A stretch of 49,887 nucleotides of DNA. Source: Methanobacteriota archaeon (GTDB taxonomy: Archaea > Thermoplasmatota > Poseidoniia > Poseidoniales > Thalassarchaeaceae). Positions 27,089-34,799 of this stretch are shown piece by piece (position 1 is the first letter of the stretch; each line of letters starts with the position of its first letter). Made by a program: the position numbers and the translations under genes. Where the stretch lies: NCBI GenBank assembly GCA_002725475.1, contig PBPH01000011.1, forward strand, positions 1 to 49,887, written 5' to 3'. Under the pieces are notes generated by a model. It searched no databases. It was not told where the DNA came from and worked only from the letters and a program-made list of their open reading frames with translations.

Positions 27089-27268
27089 ATGCCAAAGGTA
27101 AGGAAGCCAAAGAATGGATGGCCTCGTTTGCCAATTCCGCGGAGGTTTAGGAGAGTAAAAAAGGCAAATTCAGGCTTACCTCCTTGCCCCGAATGTAAAA
27201 AATACTCAGTCAAGAGGGATGAAAGAAGAGGCGAAAAATATTGCTCTGAGTGTGGCCTAACTCTTTGA
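27089..27268 (+). CDS. Stand-alone TFIIB-type zinc-ribbon protein, 59 residues
   Basis: ATG at 27089, preceded by GGAGAAGGGG, opens a 59-codon frame ending TGA at 27266-27268, three bases before the convergent Gar1-like gene ends. The first 32 residues are strongly basic and Pro-rich (MPKVRKPKNGWPRLPIPRRF). Then CPEC, 15 residues and CSECGLTL give C-x2-C-x15-C-x2-C, with RRGEKYCSECGL matching the TFIIB/TFB N-terminal ribbon pattern RGE-x-VCSECGLVL. No cyclin-fold core follows, so it is not a full TFB. It might touch RNA polymerase, RNA or ribosomes. The alternative is a small ribosome-associated zinc ribbon. The opposite-strand frame here is judged a shadow. Confidence 0.75.
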   Translation: MPKVRKPKNGWPRLPIPRRFRRVKKANSGLPPCPECKKYSVKRDERRGEKYCSECGLTL

Positions 27269-27270
27269 GT

Positions 27271-27987
27271 TCAATCGTCTCTTTTTTTCTTAAAAGGGTT
27301 ATTTGGGCTCGTCTTTTTCTTATGATAGCCAACTTTTCTCTTTGTCCCTCCATCACGATTTCCCCAATGTCGAGCTTTTCCCCGTTTGTCTCCACCTTGG
27401 CGACTTCCGCCACCTCTACGTTCGCCACCTCGCTTGTCACGGCCACCACCGCCACTTCTACGATTTCCGCGACCATCGTTACGGCGTTGGTATCCTCCAC
27501 CACTTCTGCGATTTCCACCACTATTGTCACGGCGCTGGTATCCTCCTCCGCCTCCACTTGAGGCATTCTTCGGGCGCTTAGTAGGGCAACGATTGCAGGT
27601 ATCCCTCCAAGCGAAGTTATTATTGTGGCATTTGGGGCATTCCCAATCATTACCACCACGATTACCATCTTTCCCTCGAGTATTTCTAGAACCACTGCGT
27701 CTATCCTGCCTTTTGTTGCGTTGATTGCCCCGGTTACTGTCCTCACGCTTCCTTCTCTGTTGAATCTTAATTTCGGAATCACCAATTGAAGAAACATCTA
27801 ACTCTTTTGCTTTTGGAAAAATGTGCACAAGGGCGCAATCAACACGACCAATCACAGTATCCACTCTTCCAAGGTACAATCCCTCACTTGTTTCAAGTGC
27901 GGCACCAAGTCCTGGGGCTTCACCAGTGAATGAGACCAAAAGTCCCCCTTCATGGCTCTCGCGGTCGACCTTGCCACGGAACTGCAT
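27271..27987 (-). CDS. Gar1-like RNA-binding protein with RanBP2 zinc finger and RGG tail
   Basis: 238 residues. Residues 1-72 fit the Gar1 beta-barrel: MQFRGKV, LLVSFTGEAPGLGAALETS, then YLGRVDTVIGRVDCALVHIF and IGDSEIKI. Gar1 is the subunit of H/ACA ribonucleoproteins that guide pseudouridylation. A basic linker follows. Residues about 112-137 are a RanBP2 zinc finger: DWECPKCHNNNFAWRDTCNRC fits W-x-C-x2-C-x3-N-x6-C-x2-C (given as region 27571-27651) and closely resembles FUS and ZRANB2 fingers that bind GGU in single-stranded RNA. From 143 on there are Arg/Gly repeats (GGNRRSGGGYQRR, twice). Archaeal Gar1 usually lacks both additions. The Gar1 call is by pattern; another small beta-barrel is possible. 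Confidence 0.72.
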   Translation of the reverse strand: MQFRGKVDRESHEGGLLVSFTGEAPGLGAALETSEGLYLGRVDTVIGRVDCALVHIFPKAKELDVSSIGDSEIKIQQRRKREDSNRGNQRNKRQDRRSGSRNTRGKDGNRGGNDWECPKCHNNNFAWRDTCNRCPTKRPKNASSGGGGGYQRRDNSGGNRRSGGGYQRRNDGRGNRRSGGGGRDKRGGERRGGGSRQGGDKRGKARHWGNRDGGTKRKVGYHKKKTSPNNPFKKKRDD

Positions 27988-27989
27988 AG

Positions 27990-28008
27990 CCTAGGCCGGT
28001 GGCCTAGG
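27990..28008 (-). promoter_or_regulatory. Perfect hairpin abutting the start of the Gar1-like gene
   Basis: CCTAGGCC and GGCCTAGG form an eight-pair stem around a three-base loop, ending two bases before the start codon on the minus strand. It has no T-run on that strand. It could be a leader hairpin controlling translation, an RNA-binding site for the gene product itself, or a DNA palindrome. Confidence 0.5.
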
Positions 28009-28057
28009 TGTTTTGAACCCACCTGTTTTTTTTTCATCGAAATTTGTAGGTTTTAGT

Positions 28058-30070
28058 TCAATCTTGTCGGCGTCTGACCAATCCGGCACCAATCAACGCT
28101 ATTATTGCAAATCCAATTCCTGGCGCAGGAAGTCCCCCCTCATCAGAGGATGAAACGGTATCTTCAACAATATCTTCCACTACCTCTTCGACCAATTCTA
28201 CATCTTCACTAATCGACGTACATTCGCCAGAAGCATCACAAGCATCTATTCCGATAGTATGGATTCCTTCAGTTAGTAAATCAAATGGAATTTCATCAGT
28301 CTGCCATTGATTTCCAGTCACACTAACTTGTCCTTGCTGAACTCCATCAATTTTCAGTGTGAAGGTGACCGCCTCTCCATCAGGATCTGAAAAATAACCT
28401 CTTAGAATGTAGTTGGCATCAACCCACTCGTAGCCAGAAATTTCGATAGTCGGTGGGACACTTTGCTTGGATAGACCCAAATCATACATGTAGTCAAATT
28501 GTGCCATTCCGGCAGCTGTGGCTTGAACATGTACATTTACAGCACCCGGTGAAAGTGTACCAGCACTTGCCGTAATTACCGAATCAGAACCATCAAGGGT
28601 GAAAGAAACGGGTACTTCAACCCCATTTTGCATCAATGTCAATGTTACTGACATTGTCTCGCTGTAAGTTGGGCTGAAACTGAATGAAAAATCGTCTAAT
28701 GTAGTTGTATTAGAGGGTGTAATGCTAAAAATTGGTGCGACATCAAAAGTTCTAGGTCCGCTAGTTTGTTGGCTACTGTCGGTCGCTTCACAAGTTACAG
28801 TGGTACTTTCTCCTGCTGAAGGTGAAATAACGGTCCAATGATTTGCTTCAGCTTCTTCAAGACTCCAACCTTCCGCTCCACTACAATCAACGTTGAGCAT
28901 TCCAGCACCCAAATCATCATCGAACCAACAGTTGATATCAGCTAAATCTACGATATATTCGCTCTCACCAAGGCCTGCAACAGGCAATCTGTAATTATCA
29001 GCAGGGGAACAGGTATTCCAAGTAGGGGGATTGTCAATCGCTGGTGGCATTGTTGTGAAATCTAAGAAATATTCTCGTGATGCAGGCCAATCCTGATTAT
29101 CATAAGTAAATCTTCTAGAAAATTCAGTGCCATCAGTTACAGCAATCATGGAATAATCCAAATCATCATCGATTTGATAGGACTGGCATTCATCTCTAGA
29201 CTCATATGTTTGCCCATAATCATCCGCCTCTTCATCCTCTTCAGTATATGTAGTGCTACAGTCATGTTCTTCATATGTATTGGCAATTCGTAGTTGATTC
29301 TCTTGGGGTGGGAATGTGTAAGTAAATTGGGCATTGGTCAAATTTCTTCCAACCATTGCGAGGGTGAAATTTGTAGAATCTATTGGCTCATCAAACCCAA
29401 CTGATGCATTAAGATAGATGATTGTATCACAACTATGTGGTCCACAAGCCCCTTGGTTTGCAGGATAGACAGGTACTTCTTCACAAGTGATTGTCCCTGT
29501 TGGCCCACCGAACTGATCTTGGCACCCCCTTCTTTCAGGATGTCCTTCGGGAATCAGGTTGGTTTCTTCCAATGTCATCCCTTCTTTAATCCAAGTTGCA
29601 TTATTCCAGTTCACTCCAGGGCCACCTCTATGAGCGGGCCCTCCCCTGAAACCGATACGAGTGTAGGTCTGAACTACGCAATCTATTCCAATTGCTTCAA
29701 CACCATCTTTTTCATCAGTTGATAACCAGTTGTTGTCCCCTCCTGGGAGACCCTCGAAAAGGCCATCAAGACTTTCTCTGAGGTCGCCAGCATAGGTTCC
29801 ATTCACCATTGCCATTGCTCTAACAGAAGCACCATCCCAATTTTGATTGATTACCACATTAAAATCAGCATAGTTGTAGTAAAACATATCCTCAAATGAA
29901 TATCCAGTACAATCTGCTTCAACTTGTCTTCCAGTAGCCGAGTTCAGAGTATCAATTTCATTAGTTTCTTCTTCAATCATAGTTGGTTCTGTAACATGCA
30001 GTAGAGATGAAAAAATCATCAATGCTACCAATATCAATGCGAAGTAGACCCGTCCATTTCTTGTCGCCAT
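28058..30070 (-). CDS. Secreted protein with a PGF-CTERM-like sorting signal
   Basis: 670 residues from ATG. A signal peptide occupies about 1-28 (RNGRVYFALILVALMIFSSLL). The body has Ig-like beta domains, including TIEISGYEWVDANYILRG and a following segment with DPDGEAVTFTLKIDG, and many Cys that may pair outside the cell. The end is LPAPGIGF, a hydrophobic helix (AIIALIGAGLV) and RRRQD, a three-part tail like PGF-CTERM and related signals that archaeosortases cut and replace with a lipid anchor. The function of the body is unknown; adhesion or S-layer association is plausible. The neighbouring Gar1-like gene lies 70 bases downstream. Confidence 0.85.
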   Translation of the reverse strand: MATRNGRVYFALILVALMIFSSLLHVTEPTMIEEETNEIDTLNSATGRQVEADCTGYSFEDMFYYNYADFNVVINQNWDGASVRAMAMVNGTYAGDLRESLDGLFEGLPGGDNNWLSTDEKDGVEAIGIDCVVQTYTRIGFRGGPAHRGGPGVNWNNATWIKEGMTLEETNLIPEGHPERRGCQDQFGGPTGTITCEEVPVYPANQGACGPHSCDTIIYLNASVGFDEPIDSTNFTLAMVGRNLTNAQFTYTFPPQENQLRIANTYEEHDCSTTYTEEDEEADDYGQTYESRDECQSYQIDDDLDYSMIAVTDGTEFSRRFTYDNQDWPASREYFLDFTTMPPAIDNPPTWNTCSPADNYRLPVAGLGESEYIVDLADINCWFDDDLGAGMLNVDCSGAEGWSLEEAEANHWTVISPSAGESTTVTCEATDSSQQTSGPRTFDVAPIFSITPSNTTTLDDFSFSFSPTYSETMSVTLTLMQNGVEVPVSFTLDGSDSVITASAGTLSPGAVNVHVQATAAGMAQFDYMYDLGLSKQSVPPTIEISGYEWVDANYILRGYFSDPDGEAVTFTLKIDGVQQGQVSVTGNQWQTDEIPFDLLTEGIHTIGIDACDASGECTSISEDVELVEEVVEDIVEDTVSSSDEGGLPAPGIGFAIIALIGAGLVRRRQD

Positions 30071-30149
30071 TACGTTGCCGAGGTCGCGTTTAGTGAAAGA
30101 GTGTTTTCCTTCCTGACACTTAGTGTATATCTGAACACCATTGTTCGAT

Positions 30150-30992
30150 TTATGGCCGTAGTGACCTGAATCTGCGTAAAAATAGCATTCCAGGTATGAT
30201 TGACCAGAGAATTGCTGATGCCCAAATGTAATTCTGGGAGATTATTGGCCTTGCATCCGGTTTGAGGTTTCCTTCAAGCAATAATTGGTAGACTCCGTTA
30301 GGGGATAATAGGTCAATAATTTCGCTAAACCGGTTGTATTGATTAGATTCTAGATTGGTAACATCCACTCCCATAAAAGTAGCTAGAATCGCAGTTAATA
30401 GTAACCAAACAAAAGTGAATAGCATCCAGATACCCACACCCAATGTGACGGAAGACCCCAAATCTTTTGCAATACTTGAAGCAAGTAATTGAATGCAAGC
30501 GTACCAGAAAATAATCAATCCAGTTGGAATTATGAAGTATAACCAGTCGTAAAGAGTCGGTAATTCTCCCATTTGTTCATTAATTAAAATCGTTCCAATT
30601 GCACAGAAAATAGTGGTTGGAATGAATACTGCCAACCATAATCCTTGAAGTTGAGAGCGGGCCAAGTCAAACCTATCTATTGGTTGTGATAGTTCAATAG
30701 CTAATTCGCCAGTCAATCTTTTCCTACTTATGCCATCAAATCCAAGAAGAACAACTCCCAGAGTTGACGAGAATAGGACAAATAGACTGACTAGAAACAA
30801 AATTTCGTATGGTGTATCGAATTGCAATTCTGAAGTCACGCTGGAAGATGAATCAGAAAGACCCCAACTACCTCCCAATATGAAAACAAACAAAAGACCA
30901 ATCAAAGCAATCATTCGCTGGCTTCGAAAATGCATTTTTGCTTCTAACCAGGAGAGGTGCCAAACCTTCTTTTCTCGAGACACCCTACTCAT
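30150..30992 (-). CDS. ABC-2 type transporter permease
   Basis: 280 residues from ATG 30992; an in-frame TTG three codons earlier is possible. Six hydrophobic helices are visible: near 27-45, 65-90, 120-140, 150-170, 185-210 and 250-270. The sequence between helices two and three (LLGFDGISRKRLTGELAIELSQPIDR, residues about 85-110) is the NosY/ABC-2 signature region. The start codon lies inside the last codons of the ATPase gene, an eight-base overlap, so the two are translationally coupled. The exported substrate is not evident. Confidence 0.9.
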   Translation of the reverse strand: MSRVSREKKVWHLSWLEAKMHFRSQRMIALIGLLFVFILGGSWGLSDSSSSVTSELQFDTPYEILFLVSLFVLFSSTLGVVLLGFDGISRKRLTGELAIELSQPIDRFDLARSQLQGLWLAVFIPTTIFCAIGTILINEQMGELPTLYDWLYFIIPTGLIIFWYACIQLLASSIAKDLGSSVTLGVGIWMLFTFVWLLLTAILATFMGVDVTNLESNQYNRFSEIIDLLSPNGVYQLLLEGNLKPDARPIISQNYIWASAILWSIIPGMLFLRRFRSLRP

Positions 30993-32082
30993 CTTCTTCA
31001 ACCCCTAATTTGCGTAATGGAATCATTGAATCATCCCCCACTTCAAGGCCTACAGTCTCAACGGATTCTCCAGTTGCTGCTGCTAACATTTCTTCAAGGG
31101 TCGGAAGAACAGTTTGCAATAGACAGATCTCTCCGCCAGATTCTTCAATAGATTGTAAGATATCATGTCTTTCGTTGCTACTCCACCCTCCTTTTTTGTG
31201 CAAGGTGAATCTCCATTCTTCTCCAGCCCATTCGTCACACTTCTGAATTGAAATACCCCTCCCGAAAGAGTTGTCTGACGGTGGGCACCAACCATTACCT
31301 GCAATAATCAGATAAGGATCGCAACCAAGCATTTTTTCGACTTCCGAAAGACTACCAGAAGCGACCATTTGGCCACGATGAAGAATTGCCAAGGAATCCA
31401 CGAATAATTCCATCTCGTGCAAATTATGGCTGCTAACAATGATTGCAACTCCTTTATCAGCAAGCTCGCGAAGAAGATGGCGGAAAGCGGCTTGGGCAAC
31501 GGGGTCGAGTCCATTTAGGGGTTCGTCCAATAACAAAATGTCAGGTTTTCCAAGAAGGGCACAAGCCAGGGTTAATCTTTGCCTCATCCCTTGGCTCATG
31601 TTGTCTAATGGGGTATCCATGCGATTACTCATGCCGACTGTTTTCAACATTTTTTCACTATCACCACCTTCTCCTCGAATGGTAATTAGCCGATTCAAAA
31701 CTTCTCTTGGAGTGTTTGTTCCTGACCAATTAACTCTCTCGGGCATTAATCCAATGTGACGCTGGGAGTTTGACCAACCGAGCATCTCACGATCTTGCCC
31801 AAAGATTTGAACATCGCCTTTCTGTTGTTCATTTAATCCAGCAATTGTGTGCAATAAGGTTGTTTTTCCCGAGCCATTAGGTCCAATCAATCCAAGGATT
31901 GTTCCCCTATTAACTTCTAAATCGACATTGTGAATTCCAGCACCCAATCTCTTTTTCCATGGTTTATGCCATTTCGTGAGCCTATGCCGGTATGTCACCC
32001 CTGATAGTGATAACAGTGGCGCCCCCTCTCCCATACCTCCTGGATTATACATCATGTTCTCAAACGTGCCGCCCCAAGTCAC
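30985..32082 (-). CDS. ABC transporter ATP-binding protein (ABC-2 exporter)
   Basis: Up to 365 residues; GTG at 32082 is the farthest start and ATGs at residues 10, 11 and 17 are possible, the last directly after AGGAGGT, probably too close to use. The ATPase shows Walker A GPNGSGKTT, Q-loop region, signature MSQGMRQRL, Walker B ILLLDEPLNGLDP and switch His in VSSHNLHE. After about residue 270 a 95-residue extension carries an additional domain (CPPSDNSFGRGISIQKCDEW) typical of some CcmA/NatA-like ATPases. With the overlapping permease it makes a two-gene exporter. Residues 35-50 (RLTKWHKPWKKRLGAG) are an unusual basic insert in the A-domain start. Confidence 0.92.
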   Translation of the reverse strand: MTWGGTFENMMYNPGGMGEGAPLLSLSGVTYRHRLTKWHKPWKKRLGAGIHNVDLEVNRGTILGLIGPNGSGKTTLLHTIAGLNEQQKGDVQIFGQDREMLGWSNSQRHIGLMPERVNWSGTNTPREVLNRLITIRGEGGDSEKMLKTVGMSNRMDTPLDNMSQGMRQRLTLACALLGKPDILLLDEPLNGLDPVAQAAFRHLLRELADKGVAIIVSSHNLHEMELFVDSLAILHRGQMVASGSLSEVEKMLGCDPYLIIAGNGWCPPSDNSFGRGISIQKCDEWAGEEWRFTLHKKGGWSSNERHDILQSIEESGGEICLLQTVLPTLEEMLAAATGESVETVGLEVGDDSMIPLRKLGVEEDE

Positions 32083-32131
32083 TGTAGTCGGTGCTTTAAC
32101 CTGTTAGTTCGGTTTCGGCGACTTGAAGCCA

Positions 32132-32977
32132 ATGACGTTACTCTTCACTTTCATGACTTGGTTGGCCCCGTTAGGGCTACTAATTGTGTGGCAGTGGAGT
32201 TTGTGGAGACAACAAAAACCAGAAGTTCAGTTTTCGGATTGGTTACGCGCAGATCCATATATTTGCGGACTAGTGATCGCTCAAGGGTTGATTATTAGCA
32301 TTCCATTGGGTATTTGGCTCATCATGTGCGTATTCATTTTTTCAATGCTGATTTCATTAATGATTAGCGAACAACAGAGGACAGAATGGGGTCAAAGAAA
32401 AACGACAAGAGCAGTCGCACTATTTTTGCTAATTTCAATCCATGTCATGTCAGGATTTTTACCTGTTTCAGAACCTAATAGTGATGAAATATGGGGGGCT
32501 CCAGTAATTGAAAATCCAGAAAATAATCAATTTTGGCCAGCATCTCAACAGGAGATTTGGCTTCTTCCTGATGGAACAATAATTATTGAAACCCATATGC
32601 AGACTCCTGGAATTATTAATCCCTGGTTTTCTACTACGGCATTGAACGAATATTCTCAAGCCAGTGATGCAAAAGAAATTCGCTTTGAAGAAGCTGCTTC
32701 ATTGATGGATGATTGGGTAGGCCCCAACTCATTCACACTTTCACCTATTCATGAAGGAGTTGTACATGATTATGATGGACAAAAGTTGCTCTATACTCAT
32801 GATGATGTTATGCTGGATTTACTTGGCTCACACCCCTCTGGGGAAATGATAACTGTATGGAAACCAACATGGGGGGGGGAGATGCATCTTTTGTCAGTAA
32901 TCAAAGTCGGTCCAGATCCTTTTGTAGGAAACCCAGGTGCTCAAAAATATGTGGTTGATTGGTTATCCAACGAATAA
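32132..32977 (+). CDS. Membrane protein of unknown function
   Basis: 281 residues from ATG 32132 (a TTG three codons earlier is also open). Three hydrophobic helices lie in the first 115 residues (LLFTFMTWLAPLGLLIVWQW, then two more around residues 45-80 and 95-112); the rest, about 165 residues, is soluble and rich in Trp, Asp and Pro, without a recognised motif. It sits between the ABC exporter (divergent, 49 bases away) and the transferrin-like importer. Because the operator region lies after its stop, it is probably not part of the iron operon. Confidence 0.75.
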   Translation: MTLLFTFMTWLAPLGLLIVWQWSLWRQQKPEVQFSDWLRADPYICGLVIAQGLIISIPLGIWLIMCVFIFSMLISLMISEQQRTEWGQRKTTRAVALFLLISIHVMSGFLPVSEPNSDEIWGAPVIENPENNQFWPASQQEIWLLPDGTIIIETHMQTPGIINPWFSTTALNEYSQASDAKEIRFEEAASLMDDWVGPNSFTLSPIHEGVVHDYDGQKLLYTHDDVMLDLLGSHPSGEMITVWKPTWGGEMHLLSVIKVGPDPFVGNPGAQKYVVDWLSNE

Positions 32978-32984
32978 TAATTAG

Positions 32985-33002
32985 ATTTAGGAACCCCTAA
33001 AT
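32985..33002. promoter_or_regulatory. Palindromic operator copy A (metal-regulator-like)
   Basis: ATTTAGG-AACC-CCTAAAT is a perfect inverted repeat with seven-base arms and a four-base spacer. TTAGG and CCTAA half-sites are the ones used by DtxR/IdeR/MntR-family metal repressors, so an iron or manganese repressor is the first candidate. It overlaps copy B by two bases. Confidence 0.7.
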
Positions 33003-33016
33003 TAGGGCAACCTAAT
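33001..33016. promoter_or_regulatory. Palindromic operator copy B
   Basis: ATTAGG-GCAA-CCTAAT is a perfect inverted repeat with six-base arms, centred 15 bases after copy A. A TATA-like CTTTATGTA follows immediately at 33017-33025, so a bound protein would sit over the upstream edge of the core promoter. Confidence 0.75.
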
Positions 33017-33044
33017 CTTTATGTATGGGCTTCGTGTCAGATGC

Positions 33045-33060
33045 TTTAGGGCAACCTAAA
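33045..33060. promoter_or_regulatory. Palindromic operator copy C
   Basis: TTTAGG-GCAA-CCTAAA shares the 14-base core TTAGGGCAACCTAA exactly with copy B and is centred 44 bases after it, about four helical turns. It ends nine bases before the ATG of the transferrin-like gene and covers the predicted transcription start. Copies B and C flank the TATA-like element. Confidence 0.75.
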
Positions 33061-33069
33061 AGTATAGTT

Positions 33070-34065
33070 ATGGTGATAAAATTGAGAAAAAAGATAACTA
33101 GTACGGTTTTGATGTTGTTGATGGTAACAACCTGCCTGTCAGGTTGTCTAGGCACAGATGATGAAGAAATGGTAATCAAGATTGCATTTTCAGTTCAGGA
33201 CGACTATGATAATCCGGAGATGAACCCTCAGACTTTGGCGGATTTTGTTTCAGCGGAAACAGGTTTAGAGGTTGAACTCTATGCTATTTCATCGGATGGA
33301 ATGGCACTTGAGGCACTCCGTTTTGGCCATGCAGATGTGGCGTTTTTGGATGGCGGGTCTGCTTGGCTCGGTTGGCAAAATTATGGGCTTGATGTGATTG
33401 CTGCGGATCAGAAATCCGATGGTTCTACTTACTATGTACCACAAGGGTGGGTGCTAAATAATTCTACAATTCAAACGCTAGACGATTTATCTGGTATGGA
33501 TTCGTGTCATACTGGCTGGTTAAAATCCGCAGGAATGCTAATGCCAATGGGTTACATGATTGGTGAAGGTATAGTTGAAGTCACTGGTGATGAGAATGAA
33601 ATAGACTCTCTTAGAAGTACAATTGAGAACCATTTTGGAATTGCAACAATTCCTTCTAGCGGCGAACTCTACTATGGTTATGATGGGGCATTCCGCTGTT
33701 TGACAGAAGGTCAAGGGGATGTTGCATTTGCCAAGGAATCATCATTTGAAGATCATTGTGAGGGAAATGATTGGTGCCTAGAACGTTCTGAATACCGTCA
33801 GCTTGAGCCAGCATTTGGCCAAGTCCCCAGCCATGCAATTATGGTAAATCCCAGTCACTCGGGAGACGCCAAGATCGCCGCAATTACTGCAGCGTTACTG
33901 GCTCTGAACGGTTTTGAAGGAAATACTATTCTTGAGAATGTTCTCAATACTCCTGGAATAACTGAAATAGGAAGTCAGGAACATCTAGGAACGTACTCCT
34001 CTGCATTGAACAATATTCCAGGACTTACTATGGAGTATGAACAAAAATATGAACAGAACGCTTGA
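33070..34065 (+). CDS. Transferrin-like iron-binding lipoprotein of an ABC importer
   Basis: 331 residues from ATG 33070; a longer frame from 33025 would run through an operator. A lipoprotein signal ends at LSGC (Cys26). The mature part is a two-lobed periplasmic-binding fold whose motifs match one lobe of eukaryotic transferrin: ADVAFLDGG (Asp94, human Asp63), STYYV (Tyr121, Tyr95), DSCHTGWLKSAG (Thr148 = Thr120; Lys152 replaces Arg124), YYGYDGAFRCL (Tyr204 = Tyr188), GDVAFAK (Lys222 = Lys206) and QVPSHA (His255 = His249). Cys146 and Cys210 match the human 118-194 disulfide. All four iron ligands and the anion Thr are kept. An ATPase and a PhnE-like permease follow, so it probably delivers ferric iron with carbonate. 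A PhnD-like phosphonate role is the alternative. Confidence 0.88.
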   Translation: MVIKLRKKITSTVLMLLMVTTCLSGCLGTDDEEMVIKIAFSVQDDYDNPEMNPQTLADFVSAETGLEVELYAISSDGMALEALRFGHADVAFLDGGSAWLGWQNYGLDVIAADQKSDGSTYYVPQGWVLNNSTIQTLDDLSGMDSCHTGWLKSAGMLMPMGYMIGEGIVEVTGDENEIDSLRSTIENHFGIATIPSSGELYYGYDGAFRCLTEGQGDVAFAKESSFEDHCEGNDWCLERSEYRQLEPAFGQVPSHAIMVNPSHSGDAKIAAITAALLALNGFEGNTILENVLNTPGITEIGSQEHLGTYSSALNNIPGLTMEYEQKYEQNA

Positions 34066-34083
34066 AATTTTATTGGGAGTATT

Positions 34084-34791
34084 ATGTCTAATTCAGTTAT
34101 CAAATTGAGTGATGTGGATATAGGATTCCTAGGCGAATCGCCACTTATTTCAATTCCCAATTTTGAGGCATTTGCTGGAGAAGTTATTGGAATAATTGGT
34201 GTTTCGGGAATTGGAAAAACAACATTGTTGAGGACATTGGCTGGTTTGCAACAACCACTTAATGGACAAATTTCAATTCTAGGCAAGTCATCATTTTCAG
34301 AGTTAGTAAAGGGTTCAATTGGTTATATCCCTCAACGATTGGGTCTTGTTCATCACCAGACAGTTGGTTACAATGTGCTTATGGGGGCTCTCCCTCAAGC
34401 CACTTGGTGGCAGTCATTATTTTCTCTCCCTTCTGCAGAAATGCGCCTAAGAACCCGAGAAGCAGTAGATGCAGTAGGGCTGTCAGACAAGATATCAGAC
34501 CAAGTATCACAACTTTCGGGGGGCCAACAGCGAAGAGTTGCAGTGGCTAGATCTCTAATGCAGAAACCTTCTATTCTCCTAGCTGATGAATGTCTTGGGG
34601 AACTAGATTTGGCAACAAGCGAAATAGTTGCTGAACAGTTGCTCCATCTTGCTAAGGAGCATGGCTCTTGTGTTATTTTGGTTGATCATAGTCCAGCAAG
34701 AATGCGGGTTCTATGCGATCGATTGATAGAATTACATCAAGGTAAGATTCGCGAGATGGAGCCTGGTTCCATTTCTCTCCCATTATTGTAG
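34084..34791 (+). CDS. ABC importer ATP-binding protein (PhnC-like), putative iron import
   Basis: 235 residues from ATG with GGGAG upstream. All ATPase parts are present: Walker A GVSGIGKTT, Q-loop IPQRLGLVHHQTVGYNVLMG (about 81-100), signature LSGGQQRR, Walker B SILLADECLGELD and switch His in VDHSP. The catalytic residue after Walker B is Glu-Cys rather than the common Glu-Pro. It resembles PhnC of phosphonate systems. It starts 18 bases after the transferrin-like gene and ends eight bases before the permease, so the three form one operon under the palindromic operators. Confidence 0.9.
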   Translation: MSNSVIKLSDVDIGFLGESPLISIPNFEAFAGEVIGIIGVSGIGKTTLLRTLAGLQQPLNGQISILGKSSFSELVKGSIGYIPQRLGLVHHQTVGYNVLMGALPQATWWQSLFSLPSAEMRLRTREAVDAVGLSDKISDQVSQLSGGQQRRVAVARSLMQKPSILLADECLGELDLATSEIVAEQLLHLAKEHGSCVILVDHSPARMRVLCDRLIELHQGKIREMEPGSISLPLL

Positions 34792-34799
34792 GTGTAGTT

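Noticed and set aside
26971..27213. 80-residue minus-strand frame
   Set aside because: It covers the divergent promoter and lies antisense to the zinc-ribbon gene, which has the better motif and ribosome-binding site.
27386..27724. Pro/Arg/Leu-rich plus-strand frames and apparent DNA repeats
   Set aside because: They mirror the low-complexity RGG coding sequence on the other strand; not a CRISPR or satellite array.
27210..27797. 195-residue minus-strand frame rich in Val, Ala and Glu
   Set aside because: It overlaps the Gar1-like gene in another frame; its repeats are the frame-shifted image of the Arg/Gly codons.
33025..33069. Earlier start for the transferrin-like protein
   Set aside because: It would place coding sequence across operator copy C and add 15 residues before the lipoprotein signal.
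33070..34065. Phosphonate binding protein (PhnD) reading of the lipoprotein
   Set aside because: Fold and neighbours allow it, but the iron ligands, anion Thr, disulfide pair and Lys of transferrin are all present in matching motifs and the operators look metal-type. Kept only as an alternative.
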